Made by a program: the position numbers and the translations under genes. A stretch of DNA of 64,000 bases from Lewinellaceae bacterium (GTDB lineage: Bacteria; Bacteroidota; Bacteroidia; Chitinophagales; Saprospiraceae), in the NCBI GenBank assembly GCA_020636325.1, contig JACJYC010000011.1, positions 124,001 to 188,000 of the forward strand. The letters run 5' to 3'. Positions 40,877 through 49,292 of the stretch are shown here, in pieces. The stretch's first letter is position 1; the number at the start of each line of letters is the position of its first letter. Under the pieces are notes generated by a model. It was not told the DNA's origin. It did not search any database and saw only the letters and a program-made list of their open reading frames with translations.

Positions 40877-42205
40877 ATGCTCAACGCCATTTCGCCTGTT
40901 GACGGCCGGTATGCTGACAAGACGGCCCCCTTGCAAGGCTATTTCTCTGAATTTGCCCTGATCAAATACCGGGTGGACGTCGAGGTCCGGTATTTTACAG
41001 CGCTTTGCAAGCTACCGCTGAAACAGCTCAAAGGCGTGACCGACGAACAACTGGCCGCACTGAGCGACATCACCACCGGATTCACTCCCGAACAGGCCGA
41101 ACGGGTTAAAGCCATTGAAAAGCAAACCAACCACGACGTCAAGGCCGTAGAATATTTCCTGAAAGAAGCGTTTGACCGCCTGGAAATGACCCAATACCGC
41201 GAATTCATTCATTTCGGATTGACTTCCCAGGACATCAACAACACGGCTACACCGGCGCTTCTTCGCGACGCGCTGGAAGACGTTTTTTATCCGGCGTTCC
41301 TGGACCTGATCAAAACCCTGGAGTCCCTGGCCGAAAAATGGAAAACCATCCCCATGCTGGCCAGGACCCACGGCCAACCGGCCTCCCCTACCCTGCTGGG
41401 CAAGGAAATCGAGGTATTCCAGGCCCGGCTGCTGGAACAACTGCGCCAGTTGAAAATCGTCCCGATCCGGGCAAAGTTCGGCGGCGCAACCGGGGGCATG
41501 AACGCGCATTTTGCCGCGTATCCGGATATTGACTGGCACCGTTTCGCCACGGGTTTCGTCCTATCGCTGGGGCTCGAACGGGCCTATCCCACCACACAGA
41601 TCGAACACTATGACAACCTGGCGGCCGTTTTCCACGCACAATCCAGGATCAATACCATCCTGATCGACCTGTGCCGGGACATCTGGACCTATATCTCCAT
41701 GGATTATTTCAAACAGAAGGTCGTTGCCGGCGAGGTCGGCTCTTCCGCGATGCCGCACAAGGTCAACCCCATCGATTTCGAAAATGCGGAAGGCAACCTG
41801 GGCATCGCCAACGCCCTGTTCGAACACCTGGCCGCCAAACTGCCCGTCAGCCGCCTGCAACGCGACCTGACCGACAGCACCGTGCTGCGTAACGTCGGCG
41901 TTCCATACGCCCATACCCTGATCGCCTTGCTATCCCTGAAAAAGGGCCTGAGCAAGATCGTCCTCAACGAACCCGCCCTTCGCAACGACCTGGAAAACAA
42001 CTGGATGGTCGTAACGGAAGCCATTCAAACGGTTTTGCGCAGGGAGAATTATCCGGAGCCCTATGAAGCGCTCAAACAATTGTCGAGAGGAAACGCGTCC
42101 CTGGGCGAACAACAGATCCGGGAATTCATCGAATCCCTCGACGTCCGCCCCGAGGTCAGGGAAGAATTGCTGGCCTTCAAACCCTGGAATTATACCGGCC
42201 GCTGA
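40877..42205 (+). CDS. purB: Adenylosuccinate lyase
   Basis: The protein has 442 residues. LNAISPVDGRYADKT is the standard start, HFGLTSQDINNTA and ARTHGQPASPTLLGKE give the catalytic His regions, and GEVGSSAMPHKVNPIDFENAEGN is the fumarase/aspartase-superfamily signature with the catalytic Ser loop. It cleaves SAICAR to AICAR and adenylosuccinate to AMP in purine synthesis. The length matches the E. coli-like subgroup. It is monocistronic here, with its own -7 box. Confidence 0.98.
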   Translation: MLNAISPVDGRYADKTAPLQGYFSEFALIKYRVDVEVRYFTALCKLPLKQLKGVTDEQLAALSDITTGFTPEQAERVKAIEKQTNHDVKAVEYFLKEAFDRLEMTQYREFIHFGLTSQDINNTATPALLRDALEDVFYPAFLDLIKTLESLAEKWKTIPMLARTHGQPASPTLLGKEIEVFQARLLEQLRQLKIVPIRAKFGGATGGMNAHFAAYPDIDWHRFATGFVLSLGLERAYPTTQIEHYDNLAAVFHAQSRINTILIDLCRDIWTYISMDYFKQKVVAGEVGSSAMPHKVNPIDFENAEGNLGIANALFEHLAAKLPVSRLQRDLTDSTVLRNVGVPYAHTLIALLSLKKGLSKIVLNEPALRNDLENNWMVVTEAIQTVLRRENYPEPYEALKQLSRGNASLGEQQIREFIESLDVRPEVREELLAFKPWNYTGR

Positions 42206-42229
42206 TGTTGACGCATGAACGTATGCCTT

Positions 42230-42310
42230 ATCGACGCATGATCATATGCCATATCGACGCATGATCATGCGTCGCTACTTATGACTTAAGACTTACCACT
42301 TATGACTATT
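42230..42310 (+). repeat. Degenerate GACGCATGATCAT repeats and ACTTATGACTT units
   Basis: Two partial copies of the palindrome half-site precede a complete copy at 42255-42274, and ACTTATGACTT-type units (42278-42308) follow. The region separates purB from the esterase gene. Confidence 0.75.
42255..42274. promoter_or_regulatory. Perfect 20-bp palindrome CGACGCATGATCATGCGTCG, copy 2
   Basis: Identical to the copy at 32173, and again followed by CTAC. It is 66 bp upstream of the esterase ATG and 41 bp upstream of its candidate -7 box. Confidence 0.7.
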
Positions 42311-42315
42311 TAACC

Positions 42316-42323
42316 TAAATTTG
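42316..42323 (+). promoter_or_regulatory. Candidate -7 element TAAATTTG of the esterase gene
   Basis: TAAATTTGCGCC lies 17 bp before the ATG at 42341 and fits TAnnTTTG. The expected -33 position falls in the ACTTAC-type repeat, with no TTTG. Confidence 0.5.
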
Positions 42324-42340
42324 CGCCAAAAAACCACAAC

Positions 42341-43741
42341 ATGCGTCGTCTCTATTATTTGTTATCCCTTTGTCTGTTGTTCCCGGCACTCGTCTGGGCC
42401 CAAATCCAGATCAAGGTCACCTCGATCCCGCCGACTACGCCGGCCAACTCGAACGTCTACATCGTCGGCAGTTTCAACAACTGGGCGCCGGGTGATCCGA
42501 ACTACAAGCTGACCGCCGGCTCGGACGGGGTATTGTCCGTAACCATCAATCCCGCTCCCGGCACGGTCGAATACAAATTCACCCGCGGGAACTGGGATTC
42601 CGTCGAAGGCAATTCCAACGGCGGCTACCTGCCCAATCGCACCTACCAATACGCCGGGGGCGAGCAAACCCTGTCGCTGACCATTGCCAGTTGGGAAGAT
42701 ATCGGGGGCGGCAATCACAGCTATGCCTCCAACGTATCCATTGTCAGCCAGGATTTTTACATGCCTCAACTGGACCGCAACCGCCGGATCTGGTTGTATC
42801 TGCCGCCGGATTATCAAACCACGGGCAAGCGCTACCCCGTCCTGTACATGCACGACGGTCAGAACATTTTCGATATTGCGACCAGTTTCTCCGGGGAGTG
42901 GGAGGTTGATGAATCGCTGAACGACCTTTTCAATAACGGCGATCCGGGTATCATTGTCGTAGCCATCGACAACGGCGGCGCTGAGCGGATCAATGAGCTC
43001 ACGCCCTGGTCCAACCCGCAGTACGGCGGCGGGCAGGCATCGGCTTATGTCGATTTCATCGTGGAAACGCTCAAGCCCTATATCGATGCCCATTACCGGA
43101 CACGCCCCGAACGGGATTATACGGGCATCATGGGCTCCTCGCTCGGCGGGCTGACGTCCATGTACGCCGCTATCGAGCACCAGGATGTTTTCAGCAAGGC
43201 GGGTGTATTTTCACCCTCGTTCTGGTTCTCTTCCCAGGCGTATACCCATGTCACTCAGACCGGCAAACAGGCCGATATGCGCATCTACATGATCGCCGGG
43301 CAGAATGAAAGTGCGACCATGGCCAGCGACCTGAACAATATGTACAATACCCTGCTCGGCGCCGGCTTCCGCCAGGATGAGATCAAGAAAGTCATCCACC
43401 CCGACGGCGCGCATACCGAGTGGTACTGGGCGCGGGAATTCCCGGCTGCTTACCGCTGGTTGTTTGCAGACGCCGGTCCGACCAACACGACCGACACGGG
43501 TGTTCCGGTCTTTACGATCAGCCCCAACCCGGCTGACAGCGTGTTGTACCTGGAAAGCACAACGACCCTGAGCGACCCGCGATTGCTGGTCTATACCATG
43601 GATGGGAGGGCCGTAAAACCGCCGACTTACCTATCCGGGCAATCCTGGGATGCGAGCATTCTCAGGTCCGGGGTTTATATATTCCGTGTTTATGACGGGA
43701 ATAAGCTCATCGGCAGCCAGCAGGTGGTGATCGGGCATTGA
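42341..43741 (+). CDS. T9SS-secreted esterase with N-terminal carbohydrate-binding-like domain
   Basis: The protein has 466 residues with a signal peptide (ALVWAQ, cut near 21). Residues about 22-120 form an E-set/CBM20-like domain (NVYIVGSFNNWAPGDP ... VEYKFTRGNWDSVE). Residues about 135-385 are an IroE/Fes-type alpha/beta hydrolase: YLPPDYQTTGKRYPVLYMHDGQN, the nucleophile elbow GSSLGG, and a C-terminal His in HPDGAHTEWYW. Residues about 395-466 (ISPNPADSVLYLES ... GVYIFRVYDGNKLIGSQQVVIGH) form a type A T9SS C-terminal sorting domain. It is likely secreted to hydrolyse ester groups on polysaccharides. Confidence 0.92.
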   Translation: MRRLYYLLSLCLLFPALVWAQIQIKVTSIPPTTPANSNVYIVGSFNNWAPGDPNYKLTAGSDGVLSVTINPAPGTVEYKFTRGNWDSVEGNSNGGYLPNRTYQYAGGEQTLSLTIASWEDIGGGNHSYASNVSIVSQDFYMPQLDRNRRIWLYLPPDYQTTGKRYPVLYMHDGQNIFDIATSFSGEWEVDESLNDLFNNGDPGIIVVAIDNGGAERINELTPWSNPQYGGGQASAYVDFIVETLKPYIDAHYRTRPERDYTGIMGSSLGGLTSMYAAIEHQDVFSKAGVFSPSFWFSSQAYTHVTQTGKQADMRIYMIAGQNESATMASDLNNMYNTLLGAGFRQDEIKKVIHPDGAHTEWYWAREFPAAYRWLFADAGPTNTTDTGVPVFTISPNPADSVLYLESTTTLSDPRLLVYTMDGRAVKPPTYLSGQSWDASILRSGVYIFRVYDGNKLIGSQQVVIGH

Positions 43742-43800
43742 CAGTCTTTGCCAACACAGCTGCCGCACAGCAATGAGACCATGAAACCGGGAAACAGCCG

Positions 43801-44391
43801 TTAATTCCGCTGGCCGTCCGGGTTGTAAAAATTGGTGAACTCCGACTCGCCTAGTCTTGCGCCTTGTTTTTCGAGTTCGGCCAAGGAAGTTTCGGGCAAT
43901 CGATCCAATTCGGGCAGGCTAACCTGGGCAACCGTTTCCGATTCGGGTTCTTCCAGGAAGCAAACCCGATCCTCCAGTATGGCCAGCCGGTGGCCGCGAA
44001 AATGCCGGACCTTTATCTGGCTGTTGCGAACGGCGCAGATATAGGTCCGGTGTTGTTCGCGATAAATCAGGATGAGCGCATCCCCCTTCCAGGCTATGAG
44101 GTGAATGTGGATGCCGTACCAGAGGTTATAACTTTCGGGGATCCAGGAAAAGATTTCCCTGCGGCCGTCGGATATTTTCAGGCAATAGTAGATGTAGTCG
44201 TCCGTTTCAATCCAGGCCAGGTGCGTATCATCCGGAGCGCGGGCGATGTGGTAGTCGCTGACGCGGATGCTTTTTTCCACTTCGCGCCAGACCACATGGC
44301 GGATGTTGAGTTCTTCCAGGGGTTGTTCAATCCTGTAGGATATCCCGGCGTGATCGAGGTAGGCCGTCAGTTTTTCCAGCGTTGATTTCAT
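43801..44391 (-). CDS. Hypothetical cytoplasmic protein
   Basis: I do not recognise this 196-residue protein. It has no signal peptide; the N-terminus (STLEKLTAYLDHAGISYRIEQ) is helix-strand, and the middle alternates aromatic-rich strands (YIYYCLKISDGRREIFSWIPESYNLWYGIHIHLIAWKGDALILIYRE) suggestive of a beta-propeller-like or beta-sandwich fold. It may be a small regulatory or structural protein. The coding strand is supported by the consistent amino-acid composition and an ATG start at 44391. Confidence 0.65.
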   Translation of the reverse strand: MKSTLEKLTAYLDHAGISYRIEQPLEELNIRHVVWREVEKSIRVSDYHIARAPDDTHLAWIETDDYIYYCLKISDGRREIFSWIPESYNLWYGIHIHLIAWKGDALILIYREQHRTYICAVRNSQIKVRHFRGHRLAILEDRVCFLEEPESETVAQVSLPELDRLPETSLAELEKQGARLGESEFTNFYNPDGQRN

Positions 44392-44472
44392 GATTTGAAG
44401 GTAGGGAAATTCTGACTGACGAGGATGGGGAGGCGCATCAAATAAATCAAATAAAAAAATAAGTGTTATTTA

Positions 44473-44504
44473 TTTGTACTTTTAAACAAATCAGTTTATA
44501 TTTG
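44473..44504 (+). promoter_or_regulatory. Full-consensus Bacteroidota promoter TTTG-N20-TATATTTG
   Basis: TTTG (44473-44476) and TATATTTG (44497-44504) with 20-bp spacing form the best promoter in the window. No ORF follows; transcription would enter the conserved-looking GC-rich segment at 44510-44650. Confidence 0.75.
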
Positions 44505-44510
44505 CAAAGT

Positions 44511-44650
44511 GATTCATAAGTCCGGGGTGACAGCTGGGCAAAAAACGTACATTCCTTGCGCAATGGATTTGGAGACTTAGGCTCTGAGAGGAGCCCTGTA
44601 CGCATACCCGTGAGTGGTGGTGGAAGGGCGGGCATTTTTATCCCCACCCA
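44511..44650 (+). ncRNA. Candidate structured small RNA (6S-like suspected)
   Basis: The segment lies just after the strong promoter, has no ORF on the plus strand, and is much more GC-rich than the sequence around it. It contains a GGCTC-TGAGAG-GAGCC hairpin (44579-44595), purine-rich GTGGTGGTGGAAGGGCGGGC near its end and a T-run (TTTTTA at 44635-44640). The roughly 130-140 nt length and a central hairpin flanked by less-paired arms would suit a 6S RNA or another housekeeping RNA. I could not confirm a family match by eye, so the class is a guess. Confidence 0.45.
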
Positions 44651-44801
44651 TTACTATATATCAACATATTACTAAATAAGGGCCGCCGCCGGCCGCTTCT
44701 TCCGACCATCTGCCGGCCATCACTTCCATTCCTGTTCATCATCCTTCCTACCGCCTTGAAATCATTCAAAACAATAGCAATTCCACAGCCATGATCCCAT
44801 T

Positions 44802-45794
44802 TCATTCCTTCCCATCCGCCGGATAGACCAGGCCGATCTCTTTCCGGATCGCGTCCAGCAATCGCATCAGGTCAAGGCTGAAAGATAACGGCAACAGGTC
44901 GCTTTCCGGTTTTCCGGCATCCAGGCAATGCATGCACTCCTCCGCTTCGAATTGATACCCGTTGCCGGCTGTTTCAAAATACACGTCCTGCGGGCGATCT
45001 CCTTCGGGGATCAGGGATAGATTCCCGGGCCGGAACCAATGCGGATGGAAATGGATCACCCCTTTTGTTCCGTGGATGAATGCCTCCGTTTTGGTCCGGT
45101 TGCGGATCGTAGCGTGGATATGCCCCATCTGACCGGCGGGATATTCCAGCGTTGCCGCCACCTCATCGTCAACCCCCGTATCGCTGAAATGCGCTACAGC
45201 CGTGATCTTTGAAGGGTATCCCAAAAACAGCAAATTCAGGAACGCCGGATAAATGCCGATATCCAGCAGAGCGCCGCCGCCAAGGTCGGGGTTGAATAAC
45301 CGGCCTTCCGGATTCATCGGCGCGGGAAAGCCAAAATCCGCTTTTACCGAGATGACTTCGCCAATGGCCCCTTCCGAGATCCAGTCGGCAGCTTGCCGGA
45401 TCTTGGGCATGAACCGGGTCCAGATCGCTTCCATCAGAAAAACACGGCGCCGGCGGGCTGTTTCGATCATTTTTTCGGCTTCGGCCAGGTTCATGGCAAA
45501 CGGCTTCTCGCACAGTACCGGGATTCCGGCTTCGAGGCATTTGATCGTATATGCGCAATGACCGGTATGAGGAGTAGCGATGTACACAATGTCCAGATCA
45601 GGGCACTCCAGGATCTCCTCATAACTGCCGAAAACGTGTGAAGCGCCGTATTCGCCGGCAAAGGCCTGCGCCCGTTCAAGCGAACGGCTGGCCACGGCAT
45701 GCAACCTGGCATTTTTCAATCCGGTCAGGTCCTGTGCGAACTTATGGGCGATTCTCCCGGGGCCGATGATCCCCCAATTGCAGGTTTTGGACAT
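44802..45794 (-). CDS. Cytoplasmic Gfo/Idh/MocA-family oxidoreductase
   Basis: The protein has 330 residues and no export signal. NWGIIGPGRIAHKFAQDL is the Rossmann start, and IATPHTGHCAYTIKCLEAGIPVLCEKPFAMN holds the EKP Lys typical of the family; DIGIYPAFLNLLFLG fits the dihydrodiol-dehydrogenase/1,5-anhydrofructose-reductase-like subgroup. It oxidises or reduces sugar-type substrates with NAD(P). Unlike the two exported members at 9.7 and 11.4 kb it is cytoplasmic and stands apart from a sugar operon. Confidence 0.93.
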   Translation of the reverse strand: MSKTCNWGIIGPGRIAHKFAQDLTGLKNARLHAVASRSLERAQAFAGEYGASHVFGSYEEILECPDLDIVYIATPHTGHCAYTIKCLEAGIPVLCEKPFAMNLAEAEKMIETARRRRVFLMEAIWTRFMPKIRQAADWISEGAIGEVISVKADFGFPAPMNPEGRLFNPDLGGGALLDIGIYPAFLNLLFLGYPSKITAVAHFSDTGVDDEVAATLEYPAGQMGHIHATIRNRTKTEAFIHGTKGVIHFHPHWFRPGNLSLIPEGDRPQDVYFETAGNGYQFEAEECMHCLDAGKPESDLLPLSFSLDLMRLLDAIRKEIGLVYPADGKE

Positions 45795-45827
45795 AGTGCT
45801 GGTTTATGCCTGGGCAAGATAGGGAAA

Positions 45828-45872
45828 AAGAGAGAGAGTGGGAGGGTGAGAGGGTGAGAGGGTGAGAGGAGG
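45828..45872 (+). repeat. G-tract minisatellite between minus-strand genes
   Basis: TGAGAGGG units lie upstream of the Gfo/Idh gene and 8 bp beyond the stop of the GWxTD gene. Here the G-rich strand is antisense to both genes, unlike the four stop-codon-linked arrays. Confidence 0.85.
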
Positions 45873-45879
45873 GCGCCGG

Positions 45880-47325
45880 TCAATTCTTCCAGAGGCGCCC
45901 GGCATTCCGGTTGTATCCGTCGGCGGCATCGGATCCTTCGAGGTAATCTCCGGACCGGTTTTCGCCGAGGGCGTTTCGATACAGTTCCTGCTGCCATTGC
46001 GGGTTGTTCAGCTCACCGCGGGCATTGGAGTGCAAAAGGCGGTAGTCGCCGGGAGCGAGGGACCGGTTGTAGAAGATGAATTTGACATTGCTTTGGCCGG
46101 TAGCGGGGAAGTTGTTATAGGTCCAGATCTCATAGGGCGGCGCGCTGGGCTCTTCTTCCTGTTGTTCGATATCATCGGGGCGGCCGTATTTGAGGAATAC
46201 GTACCCGCGATCGGTTTCAAAGCCGTGCCGGAACCCGGATTCAAACAGGTTGTTCACCGCTTTGGCGACTTCCATATAAGCTTTATAGCCCTGTTCAGGG
46301 TTGGCGGGATAGCGCTGGGTCCAGTAGGTGAACAGGTACATGCGCTGTGCGTTGGCATTTTTGGCCTGCAGCATCATGTTGACGGCTTCAACGTCCGTTT
46401 GCGGGATTTTGGGCCCCAGTGCGCGCAGACCGAATTCCAGTTCCTCCGGCGTCAGTTGCTGGACGAATTCATTGGAGATATCGGTTGCGGCCAGTTCTTC
46501 CTCGCTCTGCCACAGGTAAGGATTGCTGCGCTGGAAAAAAACCTGTTTCCGGCTGATCAGCTTTTTGTAGCGGTCGCGGATCTCCAGGGCCAAATAATAG
46601 TTGCCGGAGGGGATCTTGGAGATATCCAGCTGCATCAGCACCGGTATGACTTCGGCAGGGCTATGCTTCTTGTGCCCGATCAGCATGGTTTTGGTTTCGC
46701 CGTTCTGTACGGCTTCTATGGTATAGGTAAGCACAAAGTCTTCGGGCAGGTATTGATCCGTATGGTAAATTTCCTGGTAAAAGGTCAGTTTGTCTACGCC
46801 TTTACCCAGGAAATTGTAGGGCGCCGGTTCCATGATATACCCGTTTTTCTGGAAAGCGGAAGCTTCCTGGCTTTTCTCCACGCGGGCCAATAGGGCAATA
46901 TCGGATTGCTCTACCGACCCGCCGTTGAAATCGACTTCCACAATGGTCTGGTAGGTACGCGCGTTACCCTTGCGGTTCATGTCCGAGATCTCGACGGAGA
47001 ATTGGTATTCGCCCGAATCCAGCGCGTAGCGTTTCAGGTCGACGAAATCCAGCGGATTGGCCGTCATTGGGCTGTTGAGCTGGAATTTGTCGAATTTGAC
47101 GACCTGGCTGTCCCTTTCAAACAGGATCAGGACCTCCACCCTGGCCTGGTAAAGGGAATCGTTCACTTTGGCAAAAGTGCTGGTGGAACCTACGATGTGC
47201 AGGTAAACCTCGATATAGGGCTTTTCCGAGCTTTTGAAAACAGCATAGGAAACACTGGCATCCAATGCGGATGCGCTTTGCCAGAACAACAAAGCCAGAA
47301 GCGTAACAGTCAACAGCCGGCGCAT
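45880..47325 (-). CDS. GWxTD-domain exported protein
   Basis: From the ATG at 47325 the protein has 481 residues with a signal peptide (MRRLLTVTLLALLFWQSASA). The GWxTD domain is in the C-terminal third: YWTQRYPANPEQGYKAYMEVAKAVNNLF, then HGFETDRGYVFLKYGRPDDIE, YEIWTYNNF and FIFYNRSLAPGDYRLLHSNARGE. In the name motif the Trp is Phe here (GFETD). The N-terminal part is beta-rich. These proteins occur in Bacteroidota and Acidobacteriota and their function is unknown. The ORF extends 20 codons further upstream, without signal character. Confidence 0.92.
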   Translation of the reverse strand: MRRLLTVTLLALLFWQSASALDASVSYAVFKSSEKPYIEVYLHIVGSTSTFAKVNDSLYQARVEVLILFERDSQVVKFDKFQLNSPMTANPLDFVDLKRYALDSGEYQFSVEISDMNRKGNARTYQTIVEVDFNGGSVEQSDIALLARVEKSQEASAFQKNGYIMEPAPYNFLGKGVDKLTFYQEIYHTDQYLPEDFVLTYTIEAVQNGETKTMLIGHKKHSPAEVIPVLMQLDISKIPSGNYYLALEIRDRYKKLISRKQVFFQRSNPYLWQSEEELAATDISNEFVQQLTPEELEFGLRALGPKIPQTDVEAVNMMLQAKNANAQRMYLFTYWTQRYPANPEQGYKAYMEVAKAVNNLFESGFRHGFETDRGYVFLKYGRPDDIEQQEEEPSAPPYEIWTYNNFPATGQSNVKFIFYNRSLAPGDYRLLHSNARGELNNPQWQQELYRNALGENRSGDYLEGSDAADGYNRNAGRLWKN

Positions 47326-47399
47326 AAGGGTAATTTTACCACAATTTACACGAATTGGGCGTCCTCTCCAAAAAATATCCTGCAAAAGTCAGTTTTCCG

Positions 47400-47783
47400 C
47401 TATTTCTCCATCACCACTTTCGACATCGTGAACCTGAAGGGGTAATTGCTGATCGTCGTGGTCAGCACCATCGCTGTATCTGTCAGACTTTCAATGGTAT
47501 AATCGGTCTGAATGGGGCTTTCCCGCTGTTTGATCAGGTTTCCTTCCACGACATAAGTGGCGGACTCCATATTGGGCAGGTTGGTACGCATGGTACCATC
47601 CTCAAAAAATTCAAAGTACAATTGATCGAGGGTCCCGGTTGGTTGGCCGTTTCTCAACGCTTCCCGAACGTCCCAGCGTCCGATCAGATCGGCAGCATCC
47701 AATTCCTTGGCTTCCGAGCCGCAACCTGCCGCTAAAATAACCGTACAGAAGAAAGTAGTTTGAAAAATTCCGCTGAGCTTCAT
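47400..47783 (-). CDS. Lipocalin-like lipoprotein
   Basis: The protein has 127 residues with a lipoprotein signal (FFCTVILAAGC). LIGRWDVREALRNGQPTGTLDQLYFEFFEDGTM and the beta-strand repeats after it match the lipocalin-like/DUF4923-type fold, in which a small barrel binds hydrophobic ligands. It sits in a row of minus-strand envelope genes, 74 bp before the GWxTD start. Confidence 0.8.
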   Translation of the reverse strand: MKLSGIFQTTFFCTVILAAGCGSEAKELDAADLIGRWDVREALRNGQPTGTLDQLYFEFFEDGTMRTNLPNMESATYVVEGNLIKQRESPIQTDYTIESLTDTAMVLTTTISNYPFRFTMSKVVMEK

Positions 47784-47855
47784 TTCCAGATAGTTGTAAA
47801 ATGGTTTAAATTAAGAAATGTGTGTAGCCAGTCGGGGTGAACACAATGAACAGGG

Positions 47856-48467
47856 TCAGTTTGCCGGTTTCAGAGAAACGATTTCCTTCCTTGTTACATA
47901 TTTTTTAGCCTGGGAGGAATAACATTCAATGGGTGTATATTCAATAACAACTTTCTTTCCTTTCAGTGCGCCGGGGTTGCCTTTCAGCAGCTCCTCTCCT
48001 TCAAAGGGTCGCAACCACAACAGTCTCTGCTGGCTGCCGTCGGCTTCTTCAAGGATAATATAGGTCAGTTCAGTACCTTCAACCTGCTTGAAACTGCCCT
48101 CTACCGTAGCGATGTTATCCGCGCCTTTGTCCGTGGCGGTCGTAGAAGAAACGACCTTCATCATCTGTTCCGGGCATTTGGCAACCATTCTTACGCCCAC
48201 TTTCTCACCGAACGCCTGCATGGAGGCCTGGTTGGTCAGGTCAAGGCTTCCGCCCATCTCTTTCTGATGGGTCCCCAGACTGCCCATCATGCAGATGCCC
48301 AGCTCTACCTGGAGCTCTTCCGTCGTCATTTTGGAGACATCTTTATCCTTGATGCAATCGCAGGTTTCCTGGGCGACAGCGTCAAGCAGCTTTTCGCTCT
48401 GGGCATTCAGTTGAACGGTCAAAAATCCCATCGAAAGGAAAAAAACGGTCTTTTTCAAAATTTTCAT
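47856..48467 (-). CDS. Exported hypothetical protein
   Basis: From the ATG at 48467 the protein has 203 residues with a signal peptide (ILKKTVFFLSMGFLTVQLNAQ). The segment AQETCDCIKDKDVSKMTTEELQVELGICMM, with CxC and a later Cys, resembles small secreted proteins widespread in Bacteroidota. The C-terminal half (GSFKQVEGTELTYIILEEADGSQQRLLWLRPFEGEELL, then GKKVVIEYTPIECYS) is a beta-domain like an OB fold. The function is unknown. The upstream 28 codons of the ORF are not signal-like. Confidence 0.75.
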   Translation of the reverse strand: MKILKKTVFFLSMGFLTVQLNAQSEKLLDAVAQETCDCIKDKDVSKMTTEELQVELGICMMGSLGTHQKEMGGSLDLTNQASMQAFGEKVGVRMVAKCPEQMMKVVSSTTATDKGADNIATVEGSFKQVEGTELTYIILEEADGSQQRLLWLRPFEGEELLKGNPGALKGKKVVIEYTPIECYSSQAKKYVTRKEIVSLKPAN

Positions 48468-48567
48468 ATAACATTGGTTAGTGATCAAAATCTGGCAATT
48501 CTTCGCAAAAATAGGAACTTTCGCACGCCGTTCGCGCAAAAGCATATACATACCCGTTATTTTTGGC

Positions 48568-49161
48568 TCATATGCCCCGATCCAGGGATTTGATCCAGAA
48601 TCTCAACGGCTTTTCCGTCTCCTCCGCACCATCGATATCCTTCCACCCGATCCGGGCAAACAGATCCGTAGGCCCAAATCCGCGCTTTTGCCAAAACCGG
48701 TCCAGCGGGACATAATCCGCAGGCCGCAACGGATGGCCTTCCGGCCGGACCACCCCGCAAAAGGCCAGCCAATGGAAACGATCCAATTGCCTGGCATGTT
48801 GTTCCCTGTAGTGAAAGAACGCTACGCCGATCCCCTGCCCCCTGTAAGCGGGCTCCAGCACGGATTCCCCGAAGTAAAATACCCGCTCAGGGTCATACCC
48901 CCCTGCTTCCACCGGCCCGGCAATGTTCGGCGTTTCCGCCGCCAACGGCAACCCCGTAGAAGCGCCGACTACCCGGCCTCCATCCATCGCCAATACCAGC
49001 ACACTGTCTTTTGACGTCACAAATGCCTCCAGGTAATCCCGCTCATACGCCATATTCCCGTCGTATAAATACGGCCACTCCCTGAACACACTGATCCTCA
49101 GCCGTCCCAGCGCCTCTATATGCGCCCTGGCTTCATCGCCCTTTACTACTTTTATCTCCAT
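48568..49161 (-). CDS. GNAT-family N-acetyltransferase
   Basis: The protein has 197 residues. The GNAT fold is seen in the N-terminal strand/helix (LGRLRISVFREWPYLYDGN), the acceptor strand SVLVLAMDGGRVVGASTG, and the acetyl-CoA loop VLEPAYRGQGIGVAFFHYREQHAR (R/QxxGxG/A). The acceptor could be a small amine, an antibiotic-like compound or a protein. The start is ATG at 49161; the stop lies 100 bp before the next gene's leader. Confidence 0.9.
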   Translation of the reverse strand: MEIKVVKGDEARAHIEALGRLRISVFREWPYLYDGNMAYERDYLEAFVTSKDSVLVLAMDGGRVVGASTGLPLAAETPNIAGPVEAGGYDPERVFYFGESVLEPAYRGQGIGVAFFHYREQHARQLDRFHWLAFCGVVRPEGHPLRPADYVPLDRFWQKRGFGPTDLFARIGWKDIDGAEETEKPLRFWIKSLDRGI

Positions 49162-49173
49162 GTCGATTGTTAA

Positions 49174-49292
49174 CTCCCTCTCTCACCCTCTCACCCTCTC
49201 ACCCTCTCTCACCCTCTCACCCTCTCTCACCCTCTCACCCTCTCTCACCCTCTCTCCCTCTCACCCTCTCACCCTCTCACCCTCTCACTCCC
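49174..49292 (-). repeat. Long G-tract minisatellite at the CHAT-BNR stop codon
   Basis: On the minus (coding) strand about thirteen GTGAGAGG units start at the TGA stop (49285-49287) of the CHAT-BNR gene. The last units reach 13 bp from the GNAT start. GGG tracts every 8 bp give quadruplex potential. Confidence 0.92.

Noticed and set aside
44447..44647. Minus-strand 66-codon ORF over the candidate RNA
   Set aside because: It has no family similarity and no promoter or ribosome site on that strand, whereas the plus strand has a full promoter.
44505..44660. TPP riboswitch, because of the CTGAGA motif
   Set aside because: The other conserved TPP segments (ACCTGAT and the GCGTAGGGA end) are missing and no thiamine gene follows.
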